Origin: Saprospiraceae bacterium
GTDB taxonomy: Bacteria > Bacteroidota > Bacteroidia > Chitinophagales > Saprospiraceae
NCBI GenBank assembly: GCA_016714985.1
Contig: JADKBS010000039.1
Span: 1-64,000, forward strand
DNA length: 64,000 nt
Reading direction: 5' to 3'
Notes under the pieces: model-generated
What the model was told of the DNA's origin: nothing
Databases searched by the model: none
What the model saw: the letters and a program-made list of their open reading frames with translations, nothing else
In this document: positions 20,101 to 28,560 of the stretch, in pieces
Position numbering within the stretch: position 1 is the first letter of the stretch
Layout: each line of letters opens with the position of its first letter
Made by a program: the position numbers and the translations under genes

Positions 20101-20576
20101 AGCGGATAAGGCGGTCCAGACGGGTGAAGAAGTCCCGTTTTTCCTCCTCCCGACCCGAAATAAGCAGTTCCTCAAACTGGTCGAAGAGCAGATAAACGGG
20201 CTGGTAACGCTCGGAAAACAGGGCTTCGATGGCCTGCCCGAAATCTGTTTCCGAGTCGGTGGGCAGTCCGGTCTTTGGCTGCAATTTGATTTTGTGTTGC
20301 AGGGCTTCATTGATGCGGGCAAAGACGGAAGCCGCCATGTCGCTGCCCCGGCGGATGGTCAAGGGCGAACCAGTCGGCATCGGAGAACTGGTTGCGGAGG
20401 CCGCACTCGATAAGGCTGGTTTTGCCCGCCCCCGATGGGCCATAGACGAGCAGGTGCTTCACGCCGCTGAGGGCATCGTACAGGGCATCGGTCTCCGCTT
20501 CCCTGCCGAAGAACACCTCCTTGTCCTCCTTTTGGTAGGAGTCGAGGAACTTGAAGGGGGCGGTGGGGTGGCTCAT
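17102..20576 (-). CDS. STAND-type NTPase with membrane helix and 14 WD40 repeats (one frameshift)
   Basis: The gene starts at the ATG at 20576 (MSHPTAPFKFLDSYQKEDKE). The NTPase opens with FFGREAETDALYDAL, Walker A YGPSGAGKTSLI, and a Walker B-like stretch YLLFDQFEELL. A single-base shift near 20365 splits the frame inside the NTPase. A winged-helix/helical region, a charged coiled coil, then one transmembrane helix (LALVLLALVAWWFY) follow. Fourteen WD40 repeats (WSPDGKxLASGSxDxxVKVWD) probably form two seven-blade propellers. Its ATG overlaps the stop of the DUF1016 gene by 4 bp. STAND NTPases act as ligand-triggered switches; the propeller is the likely sensor. Role in defence is inferred from family and neighbours. 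Confidence 0.5.
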
Positions 20577-21655
20577 GCGTTGCTGTTTTTCGTTTTTTCA
20601 GGGTTATCCAACTCCTCATCAAGCCAGTTTTCAAGGGACAATTGGTTGATTTCCCGCTGGAGTTCGGCAGCAAGTTCGGCCTCGGAAGGCAGGTGAAGCT
20701 TGTACTTGGAGGCAAAAATTTGCCTGCTTTCCTCCAACACAGAGTACCTGACGAGGGTGGCATCCTTTTCCGTGCAAAGGATGAGGCCGATGGTGGGGTT
20801 GTCGTCGGTGCGGCGCTCCTTGTCCTCGTACATGCGTACGTACATGTCCATCTGGCCGATGTCACCGTGGTCGAGTTCGCCCACCTTCAGGTCAATCAGG
20901 ACATAGCATTTGAGCAGGATGTTGTAAAAGACGAGGTCAATGAAACGGTCTTTGGTTTCTGTACGGATGCGCTTTTGGCGGGCCACAAAGGCAAAGCCTT
21001 TTCCAAGCTCAAGCAGGAACGCTTGTAGTTTGTCAATCAGGGCCTGCTCCAACTTCTTTTCATTGACTTTGGGCAGGTTCTTCAATCCGAGGAAATCGAG
21101 GATATAGGGGTCTTTGAGGATGTCTTCGGGCTGAAAGGGTCTTTTGCCCATGCCTTCTTCTTGCCGCAGTTCCATGCGAGCTTGACTTGACAGTAGGCGT
21201 TCGTAGTAGAGGGTGCTGACCTGCCGCTGGAGCAGACGGGTATCCCATTGACAATCAATGGCTTCTGAAATGTAAAAGTTGCGGGCGAGCGGGTTTTCCA
21301 CCCTCGACAGGATGCGGTAATGCGTCCATGTCAATTCGGAACGCACCGCGTTCCAAATTGGGAAGCATTGGTAAAATGAACGCATGTATCGAAGGTTCCG
21401 CTCATTGTAACCTTCGCCAAATTCCGTGTTCAGCCTTGCTGACATTTCCTTGAGAATGTACTTGCCATAGCCCGCACGGTCTTTTCCACCCTGCTCCTCC
21501 TCCACGATTTCCCTGCCGACCTGCCAGTAGGTTTCCACGGTGGCAAAGTTGATGGCTATGGCAGCCCGACGGCGGCCCTCGGCGATGAGCGAGCGTATGC
21601 GGTCGTACAAATGGTCGAGCGGCGGCTCATGCGATGGTTCGGGTGCTTTGTTCAT
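20573..21655 (-). CDS. DUF1016/YhcG-family protein with PD-(D/E)XK nuclease domain
   Basis: The 360-residue protein has an N-terminal DUF1016 helical domain (about 10-170: AIAINFATVETYWQVGREI, LSRVENPLARNFYI). A C-terminal PD-(D/E)XK nuclease fold follows (about 190-330). The metal-binding core is visible as FIDLVFYN followed by YVLIDLKVG, giving the D and DxK pattern. Relatives include the E. coli YhcG/RpnA-like group, frequently found in restriction or defence islands. The gene starts 5 bp after the EAD11-like gene and its stop overlaps the STAND ATG, so it is co-translated with both. It is the most likely nucleolytic effector of the cassette. The frame is intact. Confidence 0.5.
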   Translation of the reverse strand: MNKAPEPSHEPPLDHLYDRIRSLIAEGRRRAAIAINFATVETYWQVGREIVEEEQGGKDRAGYGKYILKEMSARLNTEFGEGYNERNLRYMRSFYQCFPIWNAVRSELTWTHYRILSRVENPLARNFYISEAIDCQWDTRLLQRQVSTLYYERLLSSQARMELRQEEGMGKRPFQPEDILKDPYILDFLGLKNLPKVNEKKLEQALIDKLQAFLLELGKGFAFVARQKRIRTETKDRFIDLVFYNILLKCYVLIDLKVGELDHGDIGQMDMYVRMYEDKERRTDDNPTIGLILCTEKDATLVRYSVLEESRQIFASKYKLHLPSEAELAAELQREINQLSLENWLDEELDNPEKTKNSNA

Positions 21656-21660
21656 TGCGG

Positions 21661-23034
21661 TTATTTCAATAGTTTGTTTGTACCGGAACCTCCAACACCT
21701 ACGAAAGGCGAAAACACCAATTCCATCTGCTCATACAACTCGTTCAACTTGGGCTGCTTGATGTTTTTTGCTCCTACGCTCAGGGTTTTGTTGGAGGGGA
21801 TTTCCCCCACTTCGCCAAAGGCCAGTTCGTTTTTATATTGGGCGAAATGGTACTGCCGCTGGCTTTGACCGATGTAGTAATAGACCTCTGGTGTTTGTGT
21901 CTCTTTGGGAGCAAAAACGCTCTGGTCAATCACGAGCGGCGACAGCGAGATATAGGTGCTTTCGTCGTGGATGTTTTTCAGGCACTCCCGCATGTCGCTG
22001 CCCCGGAACAGCAGCACGCTGTGGTTATAGGTATATAAATCTTTGATGGGGAAGTCGGCATAGTCGAAGTCCTCGCTGGAATAGATGCCGTGCAGTTCGC
22101 CGTAATGGTGGACGAAGAAGCGGTCCATGCCAAGGCGGTATTTCAAGTTGATGTCCTTGATGGAAACGAGGCGGTATTCATATAAAAACGCCAGACGGCA
22201 GAGCCAGAAAACCAGTGCCGTCAGGTATTCATCAAGCAGGCCATCCAGTTTTTCGTCCTCGGCAATGGCATTTTTCAACAGCTTGTCCCGGTAAGTAAAT
22301 AGGAAAATAATAGTGCCGTAAAGGTCGCTTTCCGTATCCGACAGTTCTGCGACGATGTTGCCAATTTCAGCTATAAAAGGTGTCTTGCCGCTCAACAACT
22401 CCGTGCAAACTAGCAGCAGGTTAAGGTAGTCAAAATTGGCCTGTTCCTGCTCGTTCATGTCCAAATACTCCTGCAAAACCGGGTGGGAAGGCACATCGTC
22501 CTTCTTCAGGATTTGCGCCATTTGGATGAAACATAAGTAGCGCAGGCTGTTCTGGAACGCCTCGGCCATGAACGAAAGGCGGCGCAACGACCGCTCCCGC
22601 CCGGCCGGGGTTTCCATTTTTCGCAGAAACTCCTCAATGAGCCAGCCGTAGTGCTGGAAGATGGAAGTTGGCTTTTTGCCAACTGGACCAAATTTTTCGA
22701 GTTCCTGCTTGAGGTTGTCCGGCCAAGGGCTGTCCTCGGTTATTAAGTCATGGGCTACCTTAGGAGGCAGTGGCGTTTTGCCTTCCTGTTCTATTTCACT
22801 CAACAAATCGAGCAGCCCGAAGCTGATTTGGTTTTGGGTCAATGTGGCATCTTCGTACCTGACAATTCCCAACCTGATTTGTTTACGGATATACTGGAAA
22901 CGGCCCGACTGTTGAAGCGCTTCGTTAAGCCTTTCATCTCCCGCTAGGTGCGTACGGAGCACATCTATAGCTTGTGGTAATTTGCCCTCGGCTATGAGCT
23001 GGCGGATTGTTGAGATGTATGTGTTAGTTTGCAT
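21661..23034 (-). CDS. EAD11-like adaptor domain fused to an unrecognised ~370-residue domain
   Basis: Residues 1-85 (TIRQLIAEGKLPQAIDVLRTHL, GRFQYIRKQIRLGIVRYEDATLTQNQISFGLLDLL) match the effector-associated domain 11 (EAD11) pattern. This is a small helical homotypic adaptor used in bacterial conflict systems to bring effectors to NTPase sensors. The remaining ~370 residues are largely helical, contain no motif I recognise, and include an aromatic-rich C-terminal stretch (EVYYYIGQSQRQYHF). Its ATG lies inside the end of the preceding SIR2-like frame, and the DUF1016 gene begins 5 bp after its stop. It should be co-expressed with the cassette and may recruit or scaffold the effector. No membrane segment is seen. 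Confidence 0.5.
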   Translation of the reverse strand: MQTNTYISTIRQLIAEGKLPQAIDVLRTHLAGDERLNEALQQSGRFQYIRKQIRLGIVRYEDATLTQNQISFGLLDLLSEIEQEGKTPLPPKVAHDLITEDSPWPDNLKQELEKFGPVGKKPTSIFQHYGWLIEEFLRKMETPAGRERSLRRLSFMAEAFQNSLRYLCFIQMAQILKKDDVPSHPVLQEYLDMNEQEQANFDYLNLLLVCTELLSGKTPFIAEIGNIVAELSDTESDLYGTIIFLFTYRDKLLKNAIAEDEKLDGLLDEYLTALVFWLCRLAFLYEYRLVSIKDINLKYRLGMDRFFVHHYGELHGIYSSEDFDYADFPIKDLYTYNHSVLLFRGSDMRECLKNIHDESTYISLSPLVIDQSVFAPKETQTPEVYYYIGQSQRQYHFAQYKNELAFGEVGEIPSNKTLSVGAKNIKQPKLNELYEQMELVFSPFVGVGGSGTNKLLK

Positions 23035-23209
23035 TTGGGGAGTTGGTTTTTATGACTGAACAGATTATTCGGTTATGATAATAAAAACCGAGTGCTTCAT
23101 AGACATTACCGCCAAGGAACAGCACACAGCGCTGTTCTTCGAGCGTTTCGAGGTTGTCGTCCCAAGCTACGTTGGCAAGTAGGTCGGTGGCGGTGTTTGT
23201 ATTTGACAT
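23024..23209 (-). CDS. Short SIR2-like fragment at the head of the cassette
   Basis: The frame has 61 residues from the ATG at 23209 (MSNTNTATDLLANVAWDD). The stretch LETLEEQRCVLFLGGNVYEA resembles the first strand and NAD-binding loop of SIR2-type domains in conflict systems (RCVLFLGxx). Nothing further of the domain follows, so it cannot be a complete NADase. Either it is a truncated effector or a small protein of its own. Its stop overlaps the ATG of the EAD11-like gene (11 bp), so translation of it would feed the next gene. The SIR2 link is tentative. Confidence 0.5.
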   Translation of the reverse strand: MSNTNTATDLLANVAWDDNLETLEEQRCVLFLGGNVYEALGFYYHNRIICSVIKTNSPNAN

Positions 23210-23361
23210 GGGGTTGGTGTTTGTTTTGTATTTACAGGTCTTGTTTTGTTGGGCGAAAGATAGAAAGGTTTTTGAAATATTGAACATTCCAACATTTCCT
23301 TTTGCAAGTGTTAAAACGCTAGGCTTTGAAAACTGGCATAATCGATAAAAGTTAGGCCGCA

Positions 23362-24609
23362 TCAATCATATTTTATCGTTTTAAACCTGCTCAAATTCGG
23401 TTTAAAAGCCCGCTTCCTCCCCTTCTCATACCCATACACCACCCTCCCCAGTTCCCCAAAAAACGGCAGACCCACCGACTCATACTCGTACTGGTCATCG
23501 TTGAAAATGCCATCGGCGTTCACATGGATGGTGGCGGCGAGGAAGAACTCCACCCCGGCGTCGAAGTCCACGATATAGGACACATCGGTCAAGAAGCCGT
23601 AGGCCCAGCCCACTTTGTTGAAAATGCGGATATTGGGCGGGATGCGCTCAGCTTCCTTGTTATCGCCCAAGAGGAAGAACTTGCAGTAGTGGTCGGGGTC
23701 GTGGTCGTATTTGGGATGCTGGCTTTCCCTCGGCAATTCGGACATGACTTGGTAGAGGAAGCGGTAGTCGTCCTCGGTGAGGTCGAAGCGGCGGGCGGGC
23801 GGCACGGCATCGGGGAAAATGACGGCTTGCAGGATGTCGTGAAAATCTTGTAGGGAAAAGTAGTTCTTCTTGGAAAAATCAAACGGCTGGTTGATGAGCG
23901 AGTCGCCCTCGTAGTAGCCCTTGCCACGTTGCGTTTCGGTCAGTTGGAAATCGGTCGTGGCCTTGCTATAGACCTCGCCTTGGTGGTAGCGCAACTTTTC
24001 CCCATCATAAAAACTGACGGGGTTCGTGTGGCGATTGGCTTCCTCGTCGTAGCCCGGTACGCCAAGGCGATGGACGATGCGCAAGTCCTCGTAGCCCTTG
24101 GCCCAAAGCCCTTCGTTCAGCGCCTGCTGGCCCACGAACTCGTAAAGGCGGTTGCTGGCGTCGTTATCGCTCACGATGAAGATTTTCTTGGCATAATGCG
24201 CCACAGAAGGCAAGCCGTTGGCGGCGGTGGAGTCGGTTTCGGCGGTGGTCTGCGGGAGACTGGCAGCACCGCTTTTCATGGTTGAATACTTGTCCAAGCC
24301 CTTGATTTTCAACTTGTTCAGCTTTTCCATCGCCATGAGCGCAATTGGCATCTTCACCATGCTGGCGGGGTAGTAGTAGTGGTTTTTATCCAACTGGTAG
24401 CTGTGCTGCTTGAAATGTGGGAAGCCTTTTTCATCCCTATCAACCTGGGTATAAATGATTTGGATGTCGTACTGCCCAGGGTTGTCGAGCAGTTGTTGGA
24501 AGGCCGCTGGTCGGGACTTCATCAGTTTTTGCAGGAGGTTTTTCTGCGCTATTGCTGGCAAGCAAAAAAGGAGGGAGACCAAAACGGCAAGGCAAGTGCG
24601 GCGGTTCAT
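23362..24609 (-). CDS. Exported serine hydrolase, class A beta-lactamase/PBP-like
   Basis: The 415-residue protein has a signal peptide (MNRRTCLAVLVSLLFCLPAIAQ). The penicillin-recognising fold is shown by SxxK (PASMVKMPIAL, about residue 83), SDN (VSDNDASNRLYEF, about 148), and a KxG motif NKVGWAYGF near residue 335. It fits the beta-lactamase2 (PF13354) group, which acts on peptidoglycan-type or beta-lactam substrates in the periplasm. It is longer than true class A beta-lactamases (~290), so resistance activity is not implied. It lies upstream of the defence cassette on the same strand, 150 bp from the SIR2-like fragment, and is probably separate from it. Confidence 0.5.
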   Translation of the reverse strand: MNRRTCLAVLVSLLFCLPAIAQKNLLQKLMKSRPAAFQQLLDNPGQYDIQIIYTQVDRDEKGFPHFKQHSYQLDKNHYYYPASMVKMPIALMAMEKLNKLKIKGLDKYSTMKSGAASLPQTTAETDSTAANGLPSVAHYAKKIFIVSDNDASNRLYEFVGQQALNEGLWAKGYEDLRIVHRLGVPGYDEEANRHTNPVSFYDGEKLRYHQGEVYSKATTDFQLTETQRGKGYYEGDSLINQPFDFSKKNYFSLQDFHDILQAVIFPDAVPPARRFDLTEDDYRFLYQVMSELPRESQHPKYDHDPDHYCKFFLLGDNKEAERIPPNIRIFNKVGWAYGFLTDVSYIVDFDAGVEFFLAATIHVNADGIFNDDQYEYESVGLPFFGELGRVVYGYEKGRKRAFKPNLSRFKTIKYD

Positions 24610-24635
24610 GTTGTTTTTTCGCCGAAAGGTAAAAC

Positions 24636-24784
24636 TGGAAATTAGGAAATTCAGAAATTAGGAAATTGGGGAGTCGAAGATTCACACAAGTGTATTTTAA
24701 ACCAATTGTCTGATTATCAATTATTTAGTTGAATCTACTGCCGTGTTTCTTCAATTTCTTAATTTCAATTAATTTCTAATTTCT
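24636..24784. repeat. AAATTAGG-word inverted repeat
   Basis: The left arm is a tandem of GGAAATTAG/GAAATT words (24636-24672). The right arm is the complement (CAATTTCTTAATTTC, 24748-24784). The arms could pair imperfectly over about 35 bp. It fills the gap between the serine hydrolase start and the small gene at 24795. It resembles the repeat at 9437-9545. Confidence 0.5.
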
Positions 24785-24794
24785 ACTTAATTTG

Positions 24795-25079
24795 TCATAC
24801 CAGTTGTATGCCCTGCACCTGCCAGTCGCCACGGGGGAGGAAGTTGGCGAACTGCACCGCCACGCTGTGCTGCTCGTAATCGAAGCGGTACTCGTTCAGG
24901 AAAAGGTCGTCCCCCAATGATTTCTGGCGCTTTTGGCTCCCGATTGGGAGGCCGAGCACGTCGGCATGGCTTTGAAGGATACTATGTACCCGACCCAACA
25001 TTTCGCTTTCCGTCATGGGCTGCCCTCCTGATTCCAAGGCAATATTGGAAAGTTCAATAGTCAAATCCAGCGTTTTCAT
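24795..25079 (-). CDS. Small conserved-looking protein of unknown function
   Basis: The 94-residue frame (MKTLDLTIELSNIALESGGQPMTESEMLGRVHSIL..LFLNEYRFDYEQHSVAVQFANFLPRGDWQVQGIQLV) is acidic, without signal peptide or membrane segment. It predicts as mixed alpha/beta. I do not recognise a family. Its GC-rich codon use resembles the housekeeping genes, and it is the only sensible frame in the interval, so I believe it is real. It is divergent from rlmD across a 290-bp gap. Confidence 0.5.
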   Translation of the reverse strand: MKTLDLTIELSNIALESGGQPMTESEMLGRVHSILQSHADVLGLPIGSQKRQKSLGDDLFLNEYRFDYEQHSVAVQFANFLPRGDWQVQGIQLV

Positions 25080-25234
25080 GTTGTAAAAAATTTAGAAAGA
25101 GCGTCATCTATATTCTCTTTGTTACTGTTTTTGGAAAATAGGTAACCCGATTTTGGGTTATTTTTTTCTTTTTGCCCTTTCTTTCAAAAACATACGGAAA
25201 TTTGCGCCCCTTTGGATTTCAGAGGGGAGCTATT

Positions 25235-25353
25235 GGACATTAGATTTTAGACATTAGACATTAGACATTAGATATTAGACACTAGAAATGGCCGCCACCC
25301 CATCTAATGTCTAATGTCTCCTGTCTAATGTCTAATGTCTCCTGTCTAAAGTC
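25235..25353. repeat. TAGACAT-word repeat forming a large hairpin before rlmD
   Basis: The left arm holds tandem copies of the 7-mer TAGACAT (25235-25284). The right arm holds the complement ATGTCTA repeated, with CTCCTG spacers (25302-25353). The structure ends 12 bp before the rlmD ATG, so it lies in the leader or promoter and could fold in the mRNA. Same style as the other word repeats in the window, but with a different word. Confidence 0.5.
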
Positions 25354-25365
25354 TCAAAAAAGACT

Positions 25366-26802
25366 ATGACACGAAAGCAGAAGAAGCCAATCATTGTTGA
25401 GAACGTCGAGATAACCGCCATGGCGGACAAGGGCCGGGGCATTGGCCGTGACGCCACAGGCCGGGTGGTGTTCAGCGAGAGCGTGGCCCCCGGCGACGTG
25501 GTGGACGTGCAGGTGACGAAGAAGAAACCGGAGTACGTCGAAGGTTACGCTATTCACCACCACCGCCTTTCCCGCGACCGGGTGGACCCCTTCTGCCAGC
25601 ACTTCAAGCTATGCGGCGGCTGCCGTTGGCAACACCTGAAGTACAGCGCACAGGTGCGGGAAAAAGAGCAAGTGGTGCGGGACGCCGTCCGCCGCATCGG
25701 GAAGATAAGGGAGGGCGAGTTCCTGCCCATCGTGCCCTGTGCCGAGACCACCTACTACCGCAACAAGCTCGAATACGCCTTTTCCAATAAAACTTGGATA
25801 ACCAAGGCCGAAATGGATGCGGGCATGTCCAACCGACAGAACGTGCTGGGCTTCCACCGCCCCGGTGCCTTCGATAAAATCGTGGACATCAAGCACTGCT
25901 ACTTACAGGCCGACCCATCCAATCAACTGCGCCTGACGGTAAAGGCCGTTGCCGATGAAATGGGCCTCAGCTACTACGACCTCATCGTGCAGCAGGGCAT
26001 GATGCGCCATATCATGATTCGCCTGACGACGCTCGGCGAACTGATGCTCATTGTCAGTTTCCACCAAAACGACAAGAAGGTCATCAAGCAGTTCATGGAT
26101 GAGGTCGTCAAGCGCACCCCACAGCTCACGAGCCTTTTCTATTGCATCAATCCCAAGATGAACGACTATGTGGGCGACCTCGACATGGTGTGCTACCACG
26201 GTAAGCCCTTCATAGAGGAGCAGTTGGGGCATGTGCGCTTCAAGATTGGCCCGAAGTCCTTTTTTCAGACCAATTCCAAGCAAGCGAAGGTGCTTTACGA
26301 TAAGGTCGTGGAGTTTGCCGAACTGACGGGCAACGAAAACGTCTATGACCTCTACACGGGCGTGGGCAGCATCGCCCTGTACGTGGCCAAGTACTGCAAG
26401 CAAGTCGTGGGCATCGAGGAGGTGCCGGAGGCCATCGTGGACGCCAAGGAGAACGCCCGCATGAACGCCACGGAGAACTGCGTCTTCTATGCTGGCGACG
26501 TGAAGAACATCCTCACCGCCGAGTTTGCTGCGCAACATGGCAAGCCCGACCTCGTCATCACCGACCCGCCCCGTGCGGGCATGCACGAGGCCGTCGTGCG
26601 GATGTTCCTGCAGTTGGAAGCACCCCGCATCGTGTATGTGAGCTGCAACCCCTCCACGCAGGCCCGAGACCTCAACCTATTGAAGGAAAAATACCGACTC
26701 GTGAAAATCCAGCCCGTGGACATGTTCCCACATACCCACCACGTGGAGACGGTAGCGCTGCTGGAGTTGCAGGAGGCAACTGAACTGCAGCCCAGCAATT
26801 GA
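25366..26802 (+). CDS. rlmD: 23S rRNA (uracil-C5)-methyltransferase, RlmD/TrmA family
   Basis: The enzyme methylates C5 of a 23S rRNA uridine (U1939 in E. coli) using SAM. The 478-residue protein has an N-terminal TRAM-like domain (about 8-65). It has an iron-sulfur cysteine cluster (FCQHFKLCGGCRWQHL) and the central RumA domain. The SAM-binding motif is VYDLYTGVGSIALYVA, followed by ITDPPRAGMHE and the catalytic cysteine in IVYVSCNPSTQARDL. All catalytic residues are present and the frame is intact. RlmD and RlmCD-type paralogues cannot be separated by eye, so the exact target uridine is inferred. It stands alone, preceded by the TAGACAT hairpin. Confidence 0.5.
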   Translation: MTRKQKKPIIVENVEITAMADKGRGIGRDATGRVVFSESVAPGDVVDVQVTKKKPEYVEGYAIHHHRLSRDRVDPFCQHFKLCGGCRWQHLKYSAQVREKEQVVRDAVRRIGKIREGEFLPIVPCAETTYYRNKLEYAFSNKTWITKAEMDAGMSNRQNVLGFHRPGAFDKIVDIKHCYLQADPSNQLRLTVKAVADEMGLSYYDLIVQQGMMRHIMIRLTTLGELMLIVSFHQNDKKVIKQFMDEVVKRTPQLTSLFYCINPKMNDYVGDLDMVCYHGKPFIEEQLGHVRFKIGPKSFFQTNSKQAKVLYDKVVEFAELTGNENVYDLYTGVGSIALYVAKYCKQVVGIEEVPEAIVDAKENARMNATENCVFYAGDVKNILTAEFAAQHGKPDLVITDPPRAGMHEAVVRMFLQLEAPRIVYVSCNPSTQARDLNLLKEKYRLVKIQPVDMFPHTHHVETVALLELQEATELQPSN

Positions 26803-27093
26803 ATATGAATATGTTTGAAGTTGACAGCAGTCGTTTTCGTCCCGATAGCGATACGATAAAGGCTGCTAACTGGCAACCTCCCTCATTAATTTCAAATGAG
26901 AATTGCCCTTGCTTCTGAAAAAGCCAAATTCATTCCCCTATTTTTGAGCCTCCAAACCAATAAAAAGATTGCCCCATGAGTAATCTTGAGAGAACAAAGG
27001 ATGCCAAGTTGTTGATTTTCAGCGCCTTGCCATCTCACTTCTCTCACGCTCTCACTTCTCTCACGCTCTCACACCTCTAAAATTTGCCCTTAC
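26803..27093. other. Intergenic region with a 17-bp tandem repeat (27034-27078)
   Basis: The word CTCACTTCTCTCACGCT occurs twice in tandem followed by a partial third copy, ending about 15 bp before the enoyl-CoA hydratase ATG. A degenerate copy of the TCCCGAT palindrome lies near 26840. No gene is apparent. Confidence 0.5.
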
Positions 27094-27864
27094 ATGGATA
27101 AAACCCAACAAGGCAGCGTCAATCTTTCAGTAAAAGACGGCGTAGCCACCATCGAATTTTCCCACCCCGCCCAAAACTCCCTGCCTGGCAGGCTGTTGGC
27201 CGAACTCGTACAGGCCATCGAAGCCGCTGGGGCCGACAAGGACTCGCACATCGTACTGCTGCGCAGCGCTGGCGACCGTACCTTCTGCGCCGGGGCCAGC
27301 TTCGACGAGCTTTCCAGCATCCGTGATTTCGAGACGGGCAAACGGTTTTTCCTCGGCTTCGCCAATGTCATCAACGCCATGCGGCGCTGCCCCAAGCTCA
27401 TCATCGGGCGGGTACATGGCAAGGCCGTGGGCGGTGGTGTGGGCCTTGCTGCCGCAACGGACTATTGCATGGCCACCCAATGGGCAACCGTGCGCCTGAG
27501 CGAATTGGCCGTAGGCATCGGGCCGTTCGTGGTAGGGCCAGCCTGCGAGCGCAAACTCGGCCTCTCGGCCTTCAGCCAAATGGCCATCAATGCCACCGAG
27601 TGGCAAACCGCTTATTGGGCAAAAGAAAAGGGCTTGTTCAACGAAGTCTTTGAAAAAACGGAGCAAATGGATGACTACTTGGAGCGTTTCACCAAAATCC
27701 TCGTCAACTCAAGCCCGGACGCTATGCGGGAACTGAAGCGAGTATTTTGGCAAGGCACTGAGAATTGGGATACGTTGCTGGACGAGCGGGCGGGTATCAG
27801 TGGTCGGTTGGTTTTATCAGACTTCACAAGGAATGCAATAGAATCGTTTAAGGCGAAGTCTTGA
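27094..27864 (+). CDS. Enoyl-CoA hydratase/isomerase family protein
   Basis: The 256-residue crotonase-fold protein (typical length 255-265) has both oxyanion-hole motifs: RTFCAGASFDEL (about 70) and VHGKAVGGGVGLAAATDYCMA (about 110). The LSELAVGIGPFVVGPACERKLG stretch matches a Bacteroidota clade often called enoyl-CoA hydratase or methylglutaconyl-CoA hydratase. It would hydrate or isomerise an acyl-CoA in fatty-acid or branched-chain amino-acid breakdown. It lies upstream of the fused E1 of a branched-chain-type dehydrogenase, with a toxin-antitoxin pair in between. That is compatible with a catabolic theme, but the substrate is not determined. Confidence 0.5.
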   Translation: MDKTQQGSVNLSVKDGVATIEFSHPAQNSLPGRLLAELVQAIEAAGADKDSHIVLLRSAGDRTFCAGASFDELSSIRDFETGKRFFLGFANVINAMRRCPKLIIGRVHGKAVGGGVGLAAATDYCMATQWATVRLSELAVGIGPFVVGPACERKLGLSAFSQMAINATEWQTAYWAKEKGLFNEVFEKTEQMDDYLERFTKILVNSSPDAMRELKRVFWQGTENWDTLLDERAGISGRLVLSDFTRNAIESFKAKS

Positions 27865-27942
27865 AATCAAGGGCGTTTTGTATTTTTACCATAAATTTCA
27901 AAATCATGAGGGGAAATAAAAGCACCGCTGACCAACCTCCAA

Positions 27943-28113
27943 ATGGAATACCTTAAATTGCTTTCATTTGATTTGGGTGAAAACGAAATGAAGGAATTAC
28001 GGCAATTGATTGCCAGGTTTCTAAACGAGAAAATGCAGAAGGAAATGGACAAGGCATGGTCAGAGAAGGGTTATTCCGAAGAAACAGTTAACCAATGGCT
28101 CAATGGGAACTGA
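27943..28113 (+). CDS. Small antitoxin of the PIN toxin pair
   Basis: The 56-residue frame from the ATG at 27943 (MEYLKLLSFDLGENEMKELRQLI..EMDKAWSEKGYSEETVNQWLNGN) is charged and helical. Its stop is 4 bp before the PIN toxin start. Small acidic helical proteins immediately upstream of a PIN gene are usually the cognate antitoxin. I do not recognise a named antitoxin family. An in-frame start further upstream is not required. Confidence 0.5.
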   Translation: MEYLKLLSFDLGENEMKELRQLIARFLNEKMQKEMDKAWSEKGYSEETVNQWLNGN

Positions 28114-28117
28114 GCAA

Positions 28118-28555
28118 ATGAGGATTGTATTGGACACCAACATTATTTTGAGCGTGGTGTCTCGAAATTCGCCTTACCATGAAGTATGGCAGGAATTGCT
28201 TGCGGGGACTTTTGACTTGTATTTAACGACTGAAATTCTGCTGGAATACGAAGAAAAACTTACCACCAACTTCAATCCAATAGTAGCCGAAATCAACTTG
28301 CAAATCTTGTCTGTACTTCCCAATGTGTTTTCTCAAACGGTGTACTTTAATTTTCCCATCATAGAAAAAGACCCTGATGACAACAAGTTCATAGACTGTG
28401 CATTTGCTTGCAATGCACATTTCCTTGTTTCAAATGACAGGCATTACCATGTTTTGAAGCAATTAGGATTCCCAAAAATCAACCTCGTAAAACTGGAAGA
28501 ATTCATTGAGATTTTGAGAATGATAAAAGCCGGAACCACACCCGGCATTGCCTAA
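28118..28555 (+). CDS. PIN-domain ribonuclease toxin
   Basis: From the ATG at 28118 the protein starts MRIVLDTNIILSVVSRNSPYHEVW. It has the first acidic residue and T/S-N pattern of PIN nucleases. Further acidic positions follow at TTEILLEYEEKL and EKDPDDNKFIDCAFACNAHFLVSNDRHY. The 145-residue length and the DPDDNKFIDCA plus SNDRHY pairing match the family of putative toxins in the COG1569 group. It would cleave RNA using Mg2+ bound by the acidic cluster. A five-residue longer start at 28103 overlaps the antitoxin and is less likely. The next gene (E1) begins 5 bp later, so read-through is possible. Confidence 0.5.
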   Translation: MRIVLDTNIILSVVSRNSPYHEVWQELLAGTFDLYLTTEILLEYEEKLTTNFNPIVAEINLQILSVLPNVFSQTVYFNFPIIEKDPDDNKFIDCAFACNAHFLVSNDRHYHVLKQLGFPKINLVKLEEFIEILRMIKAGTTPGIA

Positions 28556-28560
28556 CCAAC

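Noticed and set aside
20340..20390. Programmed frameshift in the STAND gene
   Set aside because: No slippery heptamer with downstream structure was recognised, and similar single-base shifts occur in unrelated genes, pointing to error or decay.
25235..25353. CRISPR array
   Set aside because: The 7-bp words have no spacer structure and are arranged as complementary arms.
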